Shown here piece by piece: positions 36,326-44,901 of a stretch of 64,000 nucleotides of DNA. The notes beneath the pieces are model-generated. The model made no database searches. It was not told the origin of the DNA and was given only the letters and a program-made list of their open reading frames with translations. A program made the position numbers and the translations under genes. The stretch comes from Nitrincola schmidtii. Its GTDB lineage: Bacteria > Pseudomonadota > Gammaproteobacteria > Pseudomonadales > Balneatricaceae. How positions within the stretch are numbered: position 1 is the stretch's first letter; each line of letters starts with the position of its first letter. The stretch is taken from positions 248,001 through 312,000 of the forward strand of contig NZ_WBOL01000002.1 in the NCBI RefSeq assembly GCF_008973715.1. The letters run 5' to 3'.

Positions 36326-36353
36326 AAAATCGCCCGCAGAAGCGGGCGATTTT
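36326..36353 (-). terminator. Rho-independent terminator of the transporter-gabDT operon
   Basis: A perfect 12-bp stem (AAAATCGCCCGC/GCGGGCGATTTT) with a four-base loop. On the minus strand it runs directly into TTTTTT, making a strong intrinsic terminator just after gabT. Confidence 0.9.
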
Positions 36354-36370
36354 ATGAAACAGTGCAAAGA

Positions 36371-37645
36371 TTAAGCGAGTTCAGCAAAACACTCGTTAAT
36401 GATCTCTAGACCCTGCTGTAATTGCGAATCTGGCACAGTTAAAGGCACGAGGATGCGGACAACGTTGCCGTACATACCACAAGAGATCAGAATCAGACCT
36501 TTGTCACGTGCTTTGGCAACCACTTTTGCGGTGAGTTCCGGTTGAGGTTTACCGTGTTCGTCAATCAGTTCCATCGCCACCATAGCACCTAAGCCGCGTA
36601 CATCGGCAATAACGCTGTGCTGCTTAGCCAATTCATTTAAGTGACTGGTCAGTTTAGCACCGACTTCCTTAGCGCGAGCCAGCAAGTTTTCCTGCTCAAA
36701 CACTTGTAATACGCCAAGGGCTGCCGCACAGGCGGTTGGGCTGCCACCATAAGTGCCGCCTAGACCACCGGGTGCGATGCTGTCGATAATATCGGCTTTA
36801 CCGACAATACCTGACAATGGGAAACCACCGGCAATTGATTTAGCAAACGTGGTGATATCCGGTTCAACACCGGTTTGCTCCATGGCGAAGAAGGTTCCGG
36901 TTCGACCTGCTCCGGTTTGTACTTCATCAGCTATCAATAGAATGCCATGCTTGTCGCAAAGTTCACGCAATGCTTGCATAAACTCTTTTGGAGCCACATA
37001 GAAACCGCCTTCACCTTGAACAGGCTCAAGAATAATGGCGGCAATGTTGCAAGCTTCTGCATCAAATTTGAAGATACGCTCAATAGAAGCCAGTGCGTCA
37101 GCGGTAGATACGCCATGAATGTCACAAGGGTATTGAGCACGGTAGACATCACCAGGCATTAGGCCCATGCCACTTGAGTAGGGTGCGATCTTACCCGTCA
37201 GTGCGAGGGTTGCCATGGTGCGGCCATGATAGCCAGCACCGAAAGCAATCACACCGGTACGGCCTGTGTGTGCGCGCGCAACTTTAATGGCGTTTTCCAC
37301 GGCTTCAGCACCGGTGGTGAACAGCGCACTTTTCTTCGCTGAAGGGCCTGTTGCCAAGGCATTAATTTTTTCACACACCTCAACGTAGGGTTCATAACCC
37401 ATGACCATAAAACAGGTATGTGACAGTTTTTCTAACTGATCAGCAACGGCTTGTTTGACTGTGGGATGCAGGTGACCTGTATTCAATACAGCGATACCGC
37501 CAGCAAAGTCGATAAACTCGCGTCCCTCTACATCCGTTAGGGTTGCGTTGCGGGCAGAGTCGATAAAAAGAGGATGTGCCAGGCCGACACCACGGGCAAC
37601 TGCCTGTGTTTTACGTTCGATCATGCCTGCATTAGTTTTACTCAT
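36371..37645 (-). CDS. gabT: 4-aminobutyrate/5-aminovalerate aminotransferase
   Basis: A 424-residue class III PLP aminotransferase. Features include FTTGAEAVENAIKVARAHTGR (about 109-129), LIADEVQTGAGRTG (about 236-249) and the PLP lysine in TTFAKSIAGGFPLSG (about residue 268). It transfers the amino group of GABA, or 5-aminovalerate in lysine catabolism, to 2-oxoglutarate. The neighbouring gabD, gcdH and glutarate CoA-transferase make the 5-aminovalerate (DavT) role attractive. It is 20 bases downstream of gabD. Confidence 0.93.
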   Translation of the reverse strand: MSKTNAGMIERKTQAVARGVGLAHPLFIDSARNATLTDVEGREFIDFAGGIAVLNTGHLHPTVKQAVADQLEKLSHTCFMVMGYEPYVEVCEKINALATGPSAKKSALFTTGAEAVENAIKVARAHTGRTGVIAFGAGYHGRTMATLALTGKIAPYSSGMGLMPGDVYRAQYPCDIHGVSTADALASIERIFKFDAEACNIAAIILEPVQGEGGFYVAPKEFMQALRELCDKHGILLIADEVQTGAGRTGTFFAMEQTGVEPDITTFAKSIAGGFPLSGIVGKADIIDSIAPGGLGGTYGGSPTACAAALGVLQVFEQENLLARAKEVGAKLTSHLNELAKQHSVIADVRGLGAMVAMELIDEHGKPQPELTAKVVAKARDKGLILISCGMYGNVVRILVPLTVPDSQLQQGLEIINECFAELA

Positions 37646-37664
37646 GAGTCTTGTCTCCAGATGC

Positions 37665-39119
37665 TTATATATTGATGCAGAGGTATTTCATTTCGAGATA
37701 TTCTTCGATGCCATGACGCGACCCTTCACGTCCTAGGCCCGAAGACTTCACACCACCGAAGGGGGCAACTTCGGTTGAGATGACACCAGTATTGATACCG
37801 ACCATGCCGTATTCCAGTGCTTCAGCGACGCGCCACACACGACCCAAATCACGTGCATAAAAGTATGCAGCCAAGCCGTATTCGGTATCATTCGCCATAC
37901 GAATTACATCGGTCTCATCTTCAAAGGCGAACAAAGGAGCCAGTGGACCAAAGGTTTCTTCTTTGGCAATCAGCATGTCTGGCGTGGCACCGGTGACAAT
38001 GGTGGGCTCAAAGAAGGTGCCACCTAGCGCATGTGCATTACCACCGACAGTCAGTTTTGCTCCTTTGCTGAGCGCGTCTTGAAGGTGCGCTTGTACCTTC
38101 TTCACCGCATTGGCATCAATCAAAGGCCCTGTAGTGACGCCTTCATCTAATCCATTGCCCACGTTGAGCTTTTTCACTGCAACGGCAAATTTTTCAGCGA
38201 AGGCGTCATAAACACCTTTTTGAACATAGATGCGGTTAGCGCAAACACAGGTTTGTCCAGCGTTACGGTATTTGGAGATGATGGCACCTTCAACCGCAGC
38301 ATCCAGATCGGCGTCATCAAACACCACAAACGGAGCATTACCACCGAGCTCTAGTGAGAGCTTTTTCAGGGTCGGCGCACATTGTTGCATCAGTTTGATA
38401 CCGACACCGGTCGAGCCTGTGAAGGAGAGCTTGCGCACCACATCGCTATTGCAGAAAGTGTTACCCACATCGATGGAATCTTCTGCGGTCGCTGTGACGA
38501 CACTCAATACACCTGCAGGAATTCCGGCTTCTTCAGCTAACTGCACCAAGGCTAACGCTGAGAAAGGTGTTTGTGGAGCAGGTTTTAACACCATTGTGCA
38601 GCCCGCTGCTAAGGCCGGTGCGGCTTTACGGGTAATCATGGCCGATGGGAAGTTCCACGGCGTAATTGCGGCGGTTACTCCGATCGGTTGACGGATCACG
38701 ACAATGCGCTTATCTGCTTGATGACCCGGAATGGTTTCACCATAGACGCGCTTGGCTTCTTCAGCAAACCATTCTACGAATGAGGCAGCGTAGGCGATTT
38801 CACCCTTGGCTTCAGCCAGAGGTTTGCCTTGCTCAAGCGTCATCAAACGACCTAAATCATCTTGATGCTTCATCATTAAATCAAACCAACGACGAAGTAT
38901 TACCGCTCTTTCTTTGGCGGTTTTAGCTCGCCATGCAGGCAGTGCTGCTTCTGCAGCATCGATGGCACGCTGAGTTTCCGCTGCTCCCATACTGGGGACG
39001 TCACCTAGTTTTTCGCCGGTTGCTGGGTTGTGGATGCTGTAGCATTTACCGCTGTCTGCATCGACCCATTGGCCATTTATATACGCTTGCTGTCGAAACA
39101 GCTGCATCGCTTGTAGCAT
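37665..39119 (-). CDS. gabD: Succinate/glutarate semialdehyde dehydrogenase
   Basis: A 484-residue NAD(P)-dependent aldehyde dehydrogenase that oxidises the semialdehyde made by GabT to succinate or glutarate. Catalytic C291 lies in NAGQTCVCAN and general base E257 in LELGG. The start at 39119 has GGAG at good spacing on the minus strand; an in-frame ATG at 39137 would add six residues. It is the fifth gene of a six-gene minus-strand series with the ABC transporter. Confidence 0.93.
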   Translation of the reverse strand: MLQAMQLFRQQAYINGQWVDADSGKCYSIHNPATGEKLGDVPSMGAAETQRAIDAAEAALPAWRAKTAKERAVILRRWFDLMMKHQDDLGRLMTLEQGKPLAEAKGEIAYAASFVEWFAEEAKRVYGETIPGHQADKRIVVIRQPIGVTAAITPWNFPSAMITRKAAPALAAGCTMVLKPAPQTPFSALALVQLAEEAGIPAGVLSVVTATAEDSIDVGNTFCNSDVVRKLSFTGSTGVGIKLMQQCAPTLKKLSLELGGNAPFVVFDDADLDAAVEGAIISKYRNAGQTCVCANRIYVQKGVYDAFAEKFAVAVKKLNVGNGLDEGVTTGPLIDANAVKKVQAHLQDALSKGAKLTVGGNAHALGGTFFEPTIVTGATPDMLIAKEETFGPLAPLFAFEDETDVIRMANDTEYGLAAYFYARDLGRVWRVAEALEYGMVGINTGVISTEVAPFGGVKSSGLGREGSRHGIEEYLEMKYLCINI

Positions 39120-39178
39120 GTTTATCTCCAATGTCATGCACGAATAGGGGGCACTAAAGCCACTCGTGTTTTTCTGGT

Positions 39179-40003
39179 TTATCTATGTGTGCTGAGTTTT
39201 TCGCTACGGCGACGTAGGAACTCCATCACTAGCAACAGCACAACAGACATCAAAATCAGTAAGGTAGCCATGGCCGCAATGGCGGGGCTGATGTTTTCTC
39301 GAATACCTGAAAACATTTGAATCGGTAAGGTTCTTTCTGTTGGGCTGGCAATAAAGAGTGCCACGACCACTTCATCAAAAGAGGTTGCAAAGGCAAAGAG
39401 TCCACCAGAAGCAACACCCGGAATGATTTGTGGTAGAACCACAGTAAAGAAAACCCTTAGCGGACTTGCACCTAAACTGGCACCCGCTCGAATCTGGTTG
39501 TAGTCAAAGTTTTGTAGTGTTGCATTAACCGTTATCACCACAAAAGGTACGCCTAATACCGCGTGTGCGATCACCAAGCCAGTGTAGCTGTTCAATAGGC
39601 CCAAGTTGGCGAAGAAGAAATACATCCCCACTGCAACTATGACCAAAGGAACGACCATCGGCGAAATCAGTAACGCCAAGATCAAGCCTTTCCCCGGAAA
39701 GTCAGCGCGATTTAATCCCACTGCTGCCAAGGTTCCAAAGATCATGGCAAGAATGGTTGCCAAGGGTGCCACAATTAAGCTGTTTTTAAGTGAATCCATC
39801 CAAGGACCTGAGCTAAAGATCTGCTCATACCAGCGTAATGAAAATCCCTGTATAGGGTAGGTTAAGAAGCTACTTTCACTAAAAGAAAGTGGAATGATCA
39901 CCAGTACCGGAACCATCAAAAACAGCAGAATGAGGCCGCAGAAAATTCTAAATACCCAGAACCAAATACGTTCAATAGGGGAGGCGTAAGGTTGTAGACT
40001 CAT
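39179..40003 (-). CDS. ABC transporter permease, PotC/PotI-like
   Basis: A 274-residue inner-membrane permease with six hydrophobic helices and the EAA loop GASLGASPLRVFFTVVLPQIIPG (about 177-199) that contacts the ATPase. It pairs with the permease encoded 4 bases upstream. Family members import putrescine, spermidine or related amines. Position before gabD suggests the substrate is a catabolised amine or amino acid. Confidence 0.9.
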   Translation of the reverse strand: MSLQPYASPIERIWFWVFRIFCGLILLFLMVPVLVIIPLSFSESSFLTYPIQGFSLRWYEQIFSSGPWMDSLKNSLIVAPLATILAMIFGTLAAVGLNRADFPGKGLILALLISPMVVPLVIVAVGMYFFFANLGLLNSYTGLVIAHAVLGVPFVVITVNATLQNFDYNQIRAGASLGASPLRVFFTVVLPQIIPGVASGGLFAFATSFDEVVVALFIASPTERTLPIQMFSGIRENISPAIAAMATLLILMSVVLLLVMEFLRRRSEKLSTHR

Positions 40004-40007
40004 TAGA

Positions 40008-41264
40008 TTAGCTCCGCACCAGTTGTTTTTGATTAACCAGTTTGTGATAGACCATGTAAAGCAGCAGCGTCACGATCAACAGTAATGCCCCTAATGCAGC
40101 CGCCATACCCCAGTTGTTGGTGGTATTGGTGTAGTAGGCCACATAGTAACTGACCATTTGATCAGAAGGTCCGCCGACCAATGCAGGGGTGATGTAGTAA
40201 CCCAGCGCCATAATGAAGACGAGAATCGTCCCTGCCGCAATGCCTGATAGTGTTTGCGGTACATAAACTTGCCAAAAGGCGGCAAAAGGATGTGCACCCA
40301 GCGAAACCGCTGCTCTCTGATAGGTTGATGGGACGCTTTTCATGACACTGTAAAGCGGTAAAATCATAAAGGGCAGTAATACATGTACCATTGCGAAAAA
40401 TACACCGATACGGTTAAAAACCAGTTGAATCGGAGCGTCAATGATCCCTGTCCACATCAAGCCCGAATTCACCAGACCTCCGGATTGAAGTAACACAATC
40501 CATGCAGCGGTTCTCACTAGTAATGATGTCCAGAAGGGCAGTAACACGCATATCAATAGTAAGTTACTTTTTGACGTAGGTAGGGTTGCCAGTAAGTAAG
40601 CCAATGGAAAACCCAAGAATAAACAGATGAGTGTTACGCCACCCGCAATGACTAGGGTACGTTTAAATACTTCAACATAAAGCCTCTGATTGGGAGCAAC
40701 TTTGGCAATTTGCCCTTGCTCAGCTCTTTCTAAATCCAGTGCTGCCAATAAATAGCGATCAGTTACAGTAGGTGCAGTACGTTGAACGGCTAACCAAGTG
40801 GATGTTTCGTTCCAACGAGCATTAATGCCGATCAGCTCTTCCGTCCAAGTCACTTCAGTTGTGGCAGGTAAGCCGCGAAGTGTTTGAGTGAGTAAGGATC
40901 TAAAAGTAGGATCTTCGTAATTTAGACGACGACCAATACGACCAAGTCCTCCACCTGCTCTTGATTCTCTTAACTCGTTAGCAAAAGCCTCAAATACGGC
41001 TTCATCAGGTATGCCTTGGCCATCCCAATGGAGGATAGCGTCAGCCGTTTTTGGCATGACCGATCCCACTTCAGTGTTATCGATACTGCGCCATAGCATA
41101 CTGCTAATCGGCATTACAAAAGCGATCATCAAAAAAAGGGCTAAAGGCGCCACTAGCAGCATAGCCTTAATTTTTTTCATGCGTTCAGCGCGGCGAAGTT
41201 GCGCCTTTAGGCCGGCAATCGGTTGATTATCCTGTGCCGTGTGGTTGGCCGTTATGCTGGTCAT
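40008..41264 (-). CDS. ABC transporter permease, PotB/PotH-like
   Basis: A 418-residue permease, longer than usual because of a periplasmic insertion of about 130 residues (roughly 60-190) between TM1 and the rest, a feature of a subgroup of polyamine-type permeases. The EAA motif AVSLGAHPFAAFWQVYVPQTLSG is at about 315-337. It is encoded between the binding protein and the second permease. Confidence 0.9.
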   Translation of the reverse strand: MTSITANHTAQDNQPIAGLKAQLRRAERMKKIKAMLLVAPLALFLMIAFVMPISSMLWRSIDNTEVGSVMPKTADAILHWDGQGIPDEAVFEAFANELRESRAGGGLGRIGRRLNYEDPTFRSLLTQTLRGLPATTEVTWTEELIGINARWNETSTWLAVQRTAPTVTDRYLLAALDLERAEQGQIAKVAPNQRLYVEVFKRTLVIAGGVTLICLFLGFPLAYLLATLPTSKSNLLLICVLLPFWTSLLVRTAAWIVLLQSGGLVNSGLMWTGIIDAPIQLVFNRIGVFFAMVHVLLPFMILPLYSVMKSVPSTYQRAAVSLGAHPFAAFWQVYVPQTLSGIAAGTILVFIMALGYYITPALVGGPSDQMVSYYVAYYTNTTNNWGMAAALGALLLIVTLLLYMVYHKLVNQKQLVRS

Positions 41265-41333
41265 TATCTCCTCCGGTCTTTGGCAGACCCGTTGTGAATC
41301 GGAAAAAGGTCATCCTTGACCTTGTTTACTTAA

Positions 41334-42383
41334 TTAACGAGAAGCCCAAGAGTTGAAGCGCTGTTCTAGCTCTTCACCAAAATCAACCCAGAAATCGGTG
41401 TTAACGGCTAACGCACCTTCTAGGTTAGCGTCTGCGGTTGGCATACGAGCCGCTTGTTTTTCGCTTAATAGTTCGATTGCAGCAGGGTTTACAGGACCAT
41501 AAGGAATACGGCTTGAGTATTCAGCTTGAGTATCGGCTTGGCTAGCGAAGCGGATAAAGTCATAGGCTGTTTCTGCTTGATTGCTGCCCTGAACAATCGC
41601 CCAGTAATCTAAATCGTATAGGCTGCCGTTCCAGACGATCTCAAGGTTACGACCTTCTTCTTGTGCTGCTGCGATACGACCATTATAGGCAGATGACATG
41701 ACCACATCACCAGCCACTAGCCACTGTGGAGGCTGAGCACCGGCTTCCCACCATTGGATGTGAGGTTTGATCTCGTCAAGCTTTGCGAATGCACGATTAA
41801 CACCTTCAGGTGTAGCCAACACATCGTAAAGGTCTTCAACCGCAACACCATCCGCGAGTAATGCAAACTCCAGTGTATATTTAGCACCACGGCGAAGGCC
41901 GCGTGTACCTGGAAACTCTTCAACGTTCCAGAAGTCAGCCCAGCTTTCAGGTGCGCGTGGTAGACGATCTGCGTCATAGGCTAAAACGGTGGACCATACA
42001 AACGTACCCACACCACATTCGGTTACCGCAGCAGGGATTAAATCATCAGCAATGCCCAATACTTCCCAATCAATCGGTTCAAAGAGTCCTTCGAAACAAC
42101 CGCGCGCCAGTTCAGGAGATTCAACTTCGACGACATCCCAGCTCACATTGCCGGTTTCAACCATGGCGCGAATACGGGCAAATTCACCGTTGTAATCACC
42201 TGGAGTCACTGCATTGCCAGTTTGCTGAGAAAAAGGTGCATAATAGGCTTCTTGCATGGCGTCACCCGATGCACCACCAAAAGAGATAACCGTTAAGGCT
42301 TGAGCGTTACCCGCTAGAGCCAAGCCAGCCGTTAATAGGCCACCAGTTAAGAGTTGTTTAGTCATTTTATTTTTGAGTTTCAT
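41334..42383 (-). CDS. Periplasmic polyamine-type solute-binding protein
   Basis: A 349-residue binding protein of the PotD/PotF class with a signal peptide (about 1-29, ending AQALT). The mature start reads VISFGGASGDAMQEAYYAPFSQQTG, typical of the extracellular solute-binding family 1/8 that serves PotBC-like permeases. It delivers the ligand, probably an amine such as putrescine, GABA or 5-aminovalerate; sequence does not decide which. Confidence 0.9.
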   Translation of the reverse strand: MKLKNKMTKQLLTGGLLTAGLALAGNAQALTVISFGGASGDAMQEAYYAPFSQQTGNAVTPGDYNGEFARIRAMVETGNVSWDVVEVESPELARGCFEGLFEPIDWEVLGIADDLIPAAVTECGVGTFVWSTVLAYDADRLPRAPESWADFWNVEEFPGTRGLRRGAKYTLEFALLADGVAVEDLYDVLATPEGVNRAFAKLDEIKPHIQWWEAGAQPPQWLVAGDVVMSSAYNGRIAAAQEEGRNLEIVWNGSLYDLDYWAIVQGSNQAETAYDFIRFASQADTQAEYSSRIPYGPVNPAAIELLSEKQAARMPTADANLEGALAVNTDFWVDFGEELEQRFNSWASR

Positions 42384-42433
42384 AATCGTCTCCGATATTG
42401 ACGAGTGGTTTTCAGTGAGTGTTTTGCAGCAAA

Positions 42434-43534
42434 TTAGGAAGCGTCCAGTGCTCGAACATCTTCATCACGCCAGCCGATATCAATGTGATCGCCAATGGAT
42501 AAAGAAGGACAGAGTTCACTGACCGGAACCTTAACGTAAAACTGGTCATTTCCAGCCAGTTCACAGCGAAGACGCAAGTGATCACCTAAATAGATGAACT
42601 CATGTAGTTTCGCTTTAAAGCGGTTAGGCAGTCCTTCGCTGGAACCATTCAGACGAATGCGTTCTGGACGAATGGAAAGGCGAGTTGGACTTCCGGCAGA
42701 CAAGTCTTGAATTCTAGAAGCTCGTGTACCCAGACCTTCACCAAAGCTGACGCTGCAGAAGTCTCCATCAAGCGAGTTCACTTTCCCCATCAGGGTGTTG
42801 TTCTCTCCAATGAATTGCGCAACGAAAGAGTTGGCTGGGTATTCATATAAGGCTTGTGGCGTATCGATTTGTTGAATCTTGCCATCATTAAACACCGCAA
42901 CACGATCTGACATGGTCAAGGCTTCACTTTGATCATGGGTAACAAATACCACCGTTAAGCCCAGATTTTCGTGCAGGTGTTTAATCTCAAGCTGCATATG
43001 TTCACGCAGTTGCTTATCCAAAGCACCTAAGGGTTCATCCATTAAAACCAGTTGAGGCTCAAAGACTAGAGCTCTAGCCAGAGCGACACGTTGTTGCTGA
43101 CCGCCAGACAATTGCGAAGGACGACGATTTGCAAAGGATTCAAGCTGAATCGTTTGCAGAATTTTATCGACTTTAGCTCGAGCTTCCGCCTTGGGAACCT
43201 TGCGTGTTTTTAATGGATAAAAGAGATTTTCTTCAACCGTCATATGCGGAAACAGGGCGTAGTTTTGAAAAACCATGCCGATGTTACGTTTATGCGGTGG
43301 AAGGGTATTCAAGCGTTGTTCGCCGAGGAAAATGTCGCCACTTGTTGGTACTTCAAACCCTGCTAACATCATTAAGCAGGTTGTTTTTCCGGAACCAGAC
43401 GGACCTAGCAGGGTGACAAATTCGCCTTTTTGGATGTTAAGGTTAAGATCCTTAACGACTAGGGTTTCACCATCATAGGTTTTTTGTACGCCGGTGAAAC
43501 GCACTAAAGGCTCGTTGGTCGTGCCTGTCTGCAT
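42434..43534 (-). CDS. ABC transporter ATPase, PotA/PotG-like
   Basis: A 366-residue ATPase with Walker A GPSGSGKTT (about 44-52), signature LSGGQQQR and Walker B LVLMDEPLGALD, followed by a C-terminal TOBE regulatory domain (about 280-360). The ATG at 43534 follows GGAGGAGA on the minus strand; an upstream in-frame start at 43561 is less likely. It is the first gene of the transporter-gabDT operon. Confidence 0.93.
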   Translation of the reverse strand: MQTGTTNEPLVRFTGVQKTYDGETLVVKDLNLNIQKGEFVTLLGPSGSGKTTCLMMLAGFEVPTSGDIFLGEQRLNTLPPHKRNIGMVFQNYALFPHMTVEENLFYPLKTRKVPKAEARAKVDKILQTIQLESFANRRPSQLSGGQQQRVALARALVFEPQLVLMDEPLGALDKQLREHMQLEIKHLHENLGLTVVFVTHDQSEALTMSDRVAVFNDGKIQQIDTPQALYEYPANSFVAQFIGENNTLMGKVNSLDGDFCSVSFGEGLGTRASRIQDLSAGSPTRLSIRPERIRLNGSSEGLPNRFKAKLHEFIYLGDHLRLRCELAGNDQFYVKVPVSELCPSLSIGDHIDIGWRDEDVRALDAS

Positions 43535-43692
43535 ATCTTTCTCCTCCTGCGTCAGTAGCAACTGACCTGTTAATAAAAATTGACAGTAAGGGCGAAAAAT
43601 AACACTCCACTTCTAACGGGTGGGTATTATAGTTATTATTCCCCAAGGAATGGCCACTTATGGCAACCTATCAAACTATTTGTAGAATGTTT

Positions 43693-43708
43693 TGCAGGTT
43701 TTGTGCCA
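43693..43708 (-). promoter_or_regulatory. Sigma-54 promoter of the polyamine transporter-gabDT operon
   Basis: The minus strand reads TGGCACAAAACCTGCA, an excellent -24/-12 match with ten bases between GG and GC. It lies about 160 bases before the ATPase start in the divergent 329-base gap 43535-43863. That gap holds no convincing gene. A candidate activator is not adjacent; the nearest regulator is PuuR-like and not sigma-54 type. Confidence 0.75.
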
Positions 43709-43863
43709 ATTAGGGTATTCCTTGACGGACATCTGATGGCCCGTGTGTTAAGTTTATTTATCGCATACTTGAATGATGGAATGCAAGTGTATTTTTGTGC
43801 TCCATTTTAGTGCCTTTTGCGGTATGAATGTTTAAACATAGTGCATTAACGGAGTTGTATCTA

Positions 43864-44433
43864 GTGAATGAGCTAAACAACACAAACGATGATTTTGAAC
43901 TGGGTTCTCGCTTAAGGTTTGTTCGCCAAAACGCAGGCTTATCACAGCGCGAACTGGCAAAGCGAGCAGGTGTCACTAATGCCGCTATTTCATTAATTGA
44001 AAATAATCAAAGTAGTCCCTCAGTCTCTTCGTTAAAGAAAATTCTTGAAGTGATTCCGATGTCGTTAACCGATTTTTTTGCTTTAGAAACACCGGAGGAG
44101 AGTCGAGTTTTCTTCAAGGCCTCCGACCTGTTGCCTTTAGCATCAGGCCCGGTTGAATTTTTGCAGGTCGGTGATATGCGCCATCATAATTTGCAAATTC
44201 TGTATGAGCGTTATGCGCCAGGTGCCGATACTGGCAAAGCCATGCTTCAGCACGAATCTGAAGAGGGTGGTATTGTCATTGAAGGTGCTATTGAGCTGAC
44301 GGTAGGGGATCGTAAACAAATTTTGAAGGCGGGCGATGCTTATCTTTTTGATAGCCGTCAACCGCATCGATTCAGAAATTTAGGGACAGGTGAATGTGTC
44401 ATAGTTAGCGCATGTACACCACCTTATCTATAA
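43864..44433 (+). CDS. XRE-cupin regulator, PuuR-like
   Basis: A 189-residue regulator with an N-terminal helix-turn-helix (AGLSQRELAKRAGVTNAAISLIENNQSSPS, about residues 24-53) and a C-terminal cupin domain (about 105-189) with FLQVGD, GGIVIEGAIEL and HRFRNLG strands. It resembles E. coli PuuR, the putrescine-responsive repressor, in domain layout and length. GTG at 43864 with GGAG upstream is preferred over ATG at 43828. It is divergent from the amine transporter operon, which it probably controls. Confidence 0.85.
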   Translation: MNELNNTNDDFELGSRLRFVRQNAGLSQRELAKRAGVTNAAISLIENNQSSPSVSSLKKILEVIPMSLTDFFALETPEESRVFFKASDLLPLASGPVEFLQVGDMRHHNLQILYERYAPGADTGKAMLQHESEEGGIVIEGAIELTVGDRKQILKAGDAYLFDSRQPHRFRNLGTGECVIVSACTPPYL

Positions 44434-44440
44434 TGAGTGA

Positions 44441-44875
44441 GTGTTGATTATTAAGGCGCTAAAAAAATCAGTGTTGCATCTTTTCTTTTGGCTGCTGGCA
44501 ATCATGTTGCTAGCGCTCTTCGTGTTATGGTTAAAGTGGTTTAGTCCATTAGGTTATCAACCTCCTGAGGGAATGCCAGCTATAGAACAAACCACTCATC
44601 AAGTGTTTGTCTTTGGTACACTTAAGTCACCCTGGGTGCGTTGGCTAGTGATGGGAAGAAAGGGAGATGCTGAGCCTGCTCAATTAAAGGGCGTCCGTCG
44701 AGAAAGACTGACCATTATCCCTGATCCAGAGCAAACAACGGAGGGATACCTTGTCCGAGTCACGGCAGAAGAGCTGGCGCGTTTAGATCATTATGAACGT
44801 CTGGGTGTGCGGTATGAGCGGGTTAAAATGCAGTTGGTGAATGGCCAAGAGGCATGGGTGTATCGCAGATTGTAA
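44441..44875 (+). CDS. Membrane-anchored gamma-glutamylcyclotransferase-like (AIG2-like) protein
   Basis: A 144-residue protein. Residues about 10-30 form a single hydrophobic helix, so the enzyme domain is tethered to the membrane. The domain shows the family motif VFVFGTLKSP (about 50-59) and LDHYERLGVRYERV near the C-terminus, with the Glu of LDxxE at the position of the catalytic glutamate of GGCT/GGACT enzymes. Such enzymes release 5-oxoproline from gamma-glutamyl amines or dipeptides. GTG start 7 bases after the PuuR-like gene. Confidence 0.75.
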   Translation: MLIIKALKKSVLHLFFWLLAIMLLALFVLWLKWFSPLGYQPPEGMPAIEQTTHQVFVFGTLKSPWVRWLVMGRKGDAEPAQLKGVRRERLTIIPDPEQTTEGYLVRVTAEELARLDHYERLGVRYERVKMQLVNGQEAWVYRRL

Positions 44876-44901
44876 ATAGTGAACAGGAGTATGAAAGATT
44901 C

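Noticed and set aside
38230-38691. Plus-strand open frame of 153 codons antisense to gabD
   Set aside because: It lies wholly within a well-supported dehydrogenase gene; Ala/Ser/Pro-rich shadow typical of antisense frames.
43580-43810. Plus-strand open frame of 76 codons in the divergent gap before the PuuR-like gene
   Set aside because: No ribosome-binding site, no recognisable domain, and it covers the sigma-54 promoter on the other strand.
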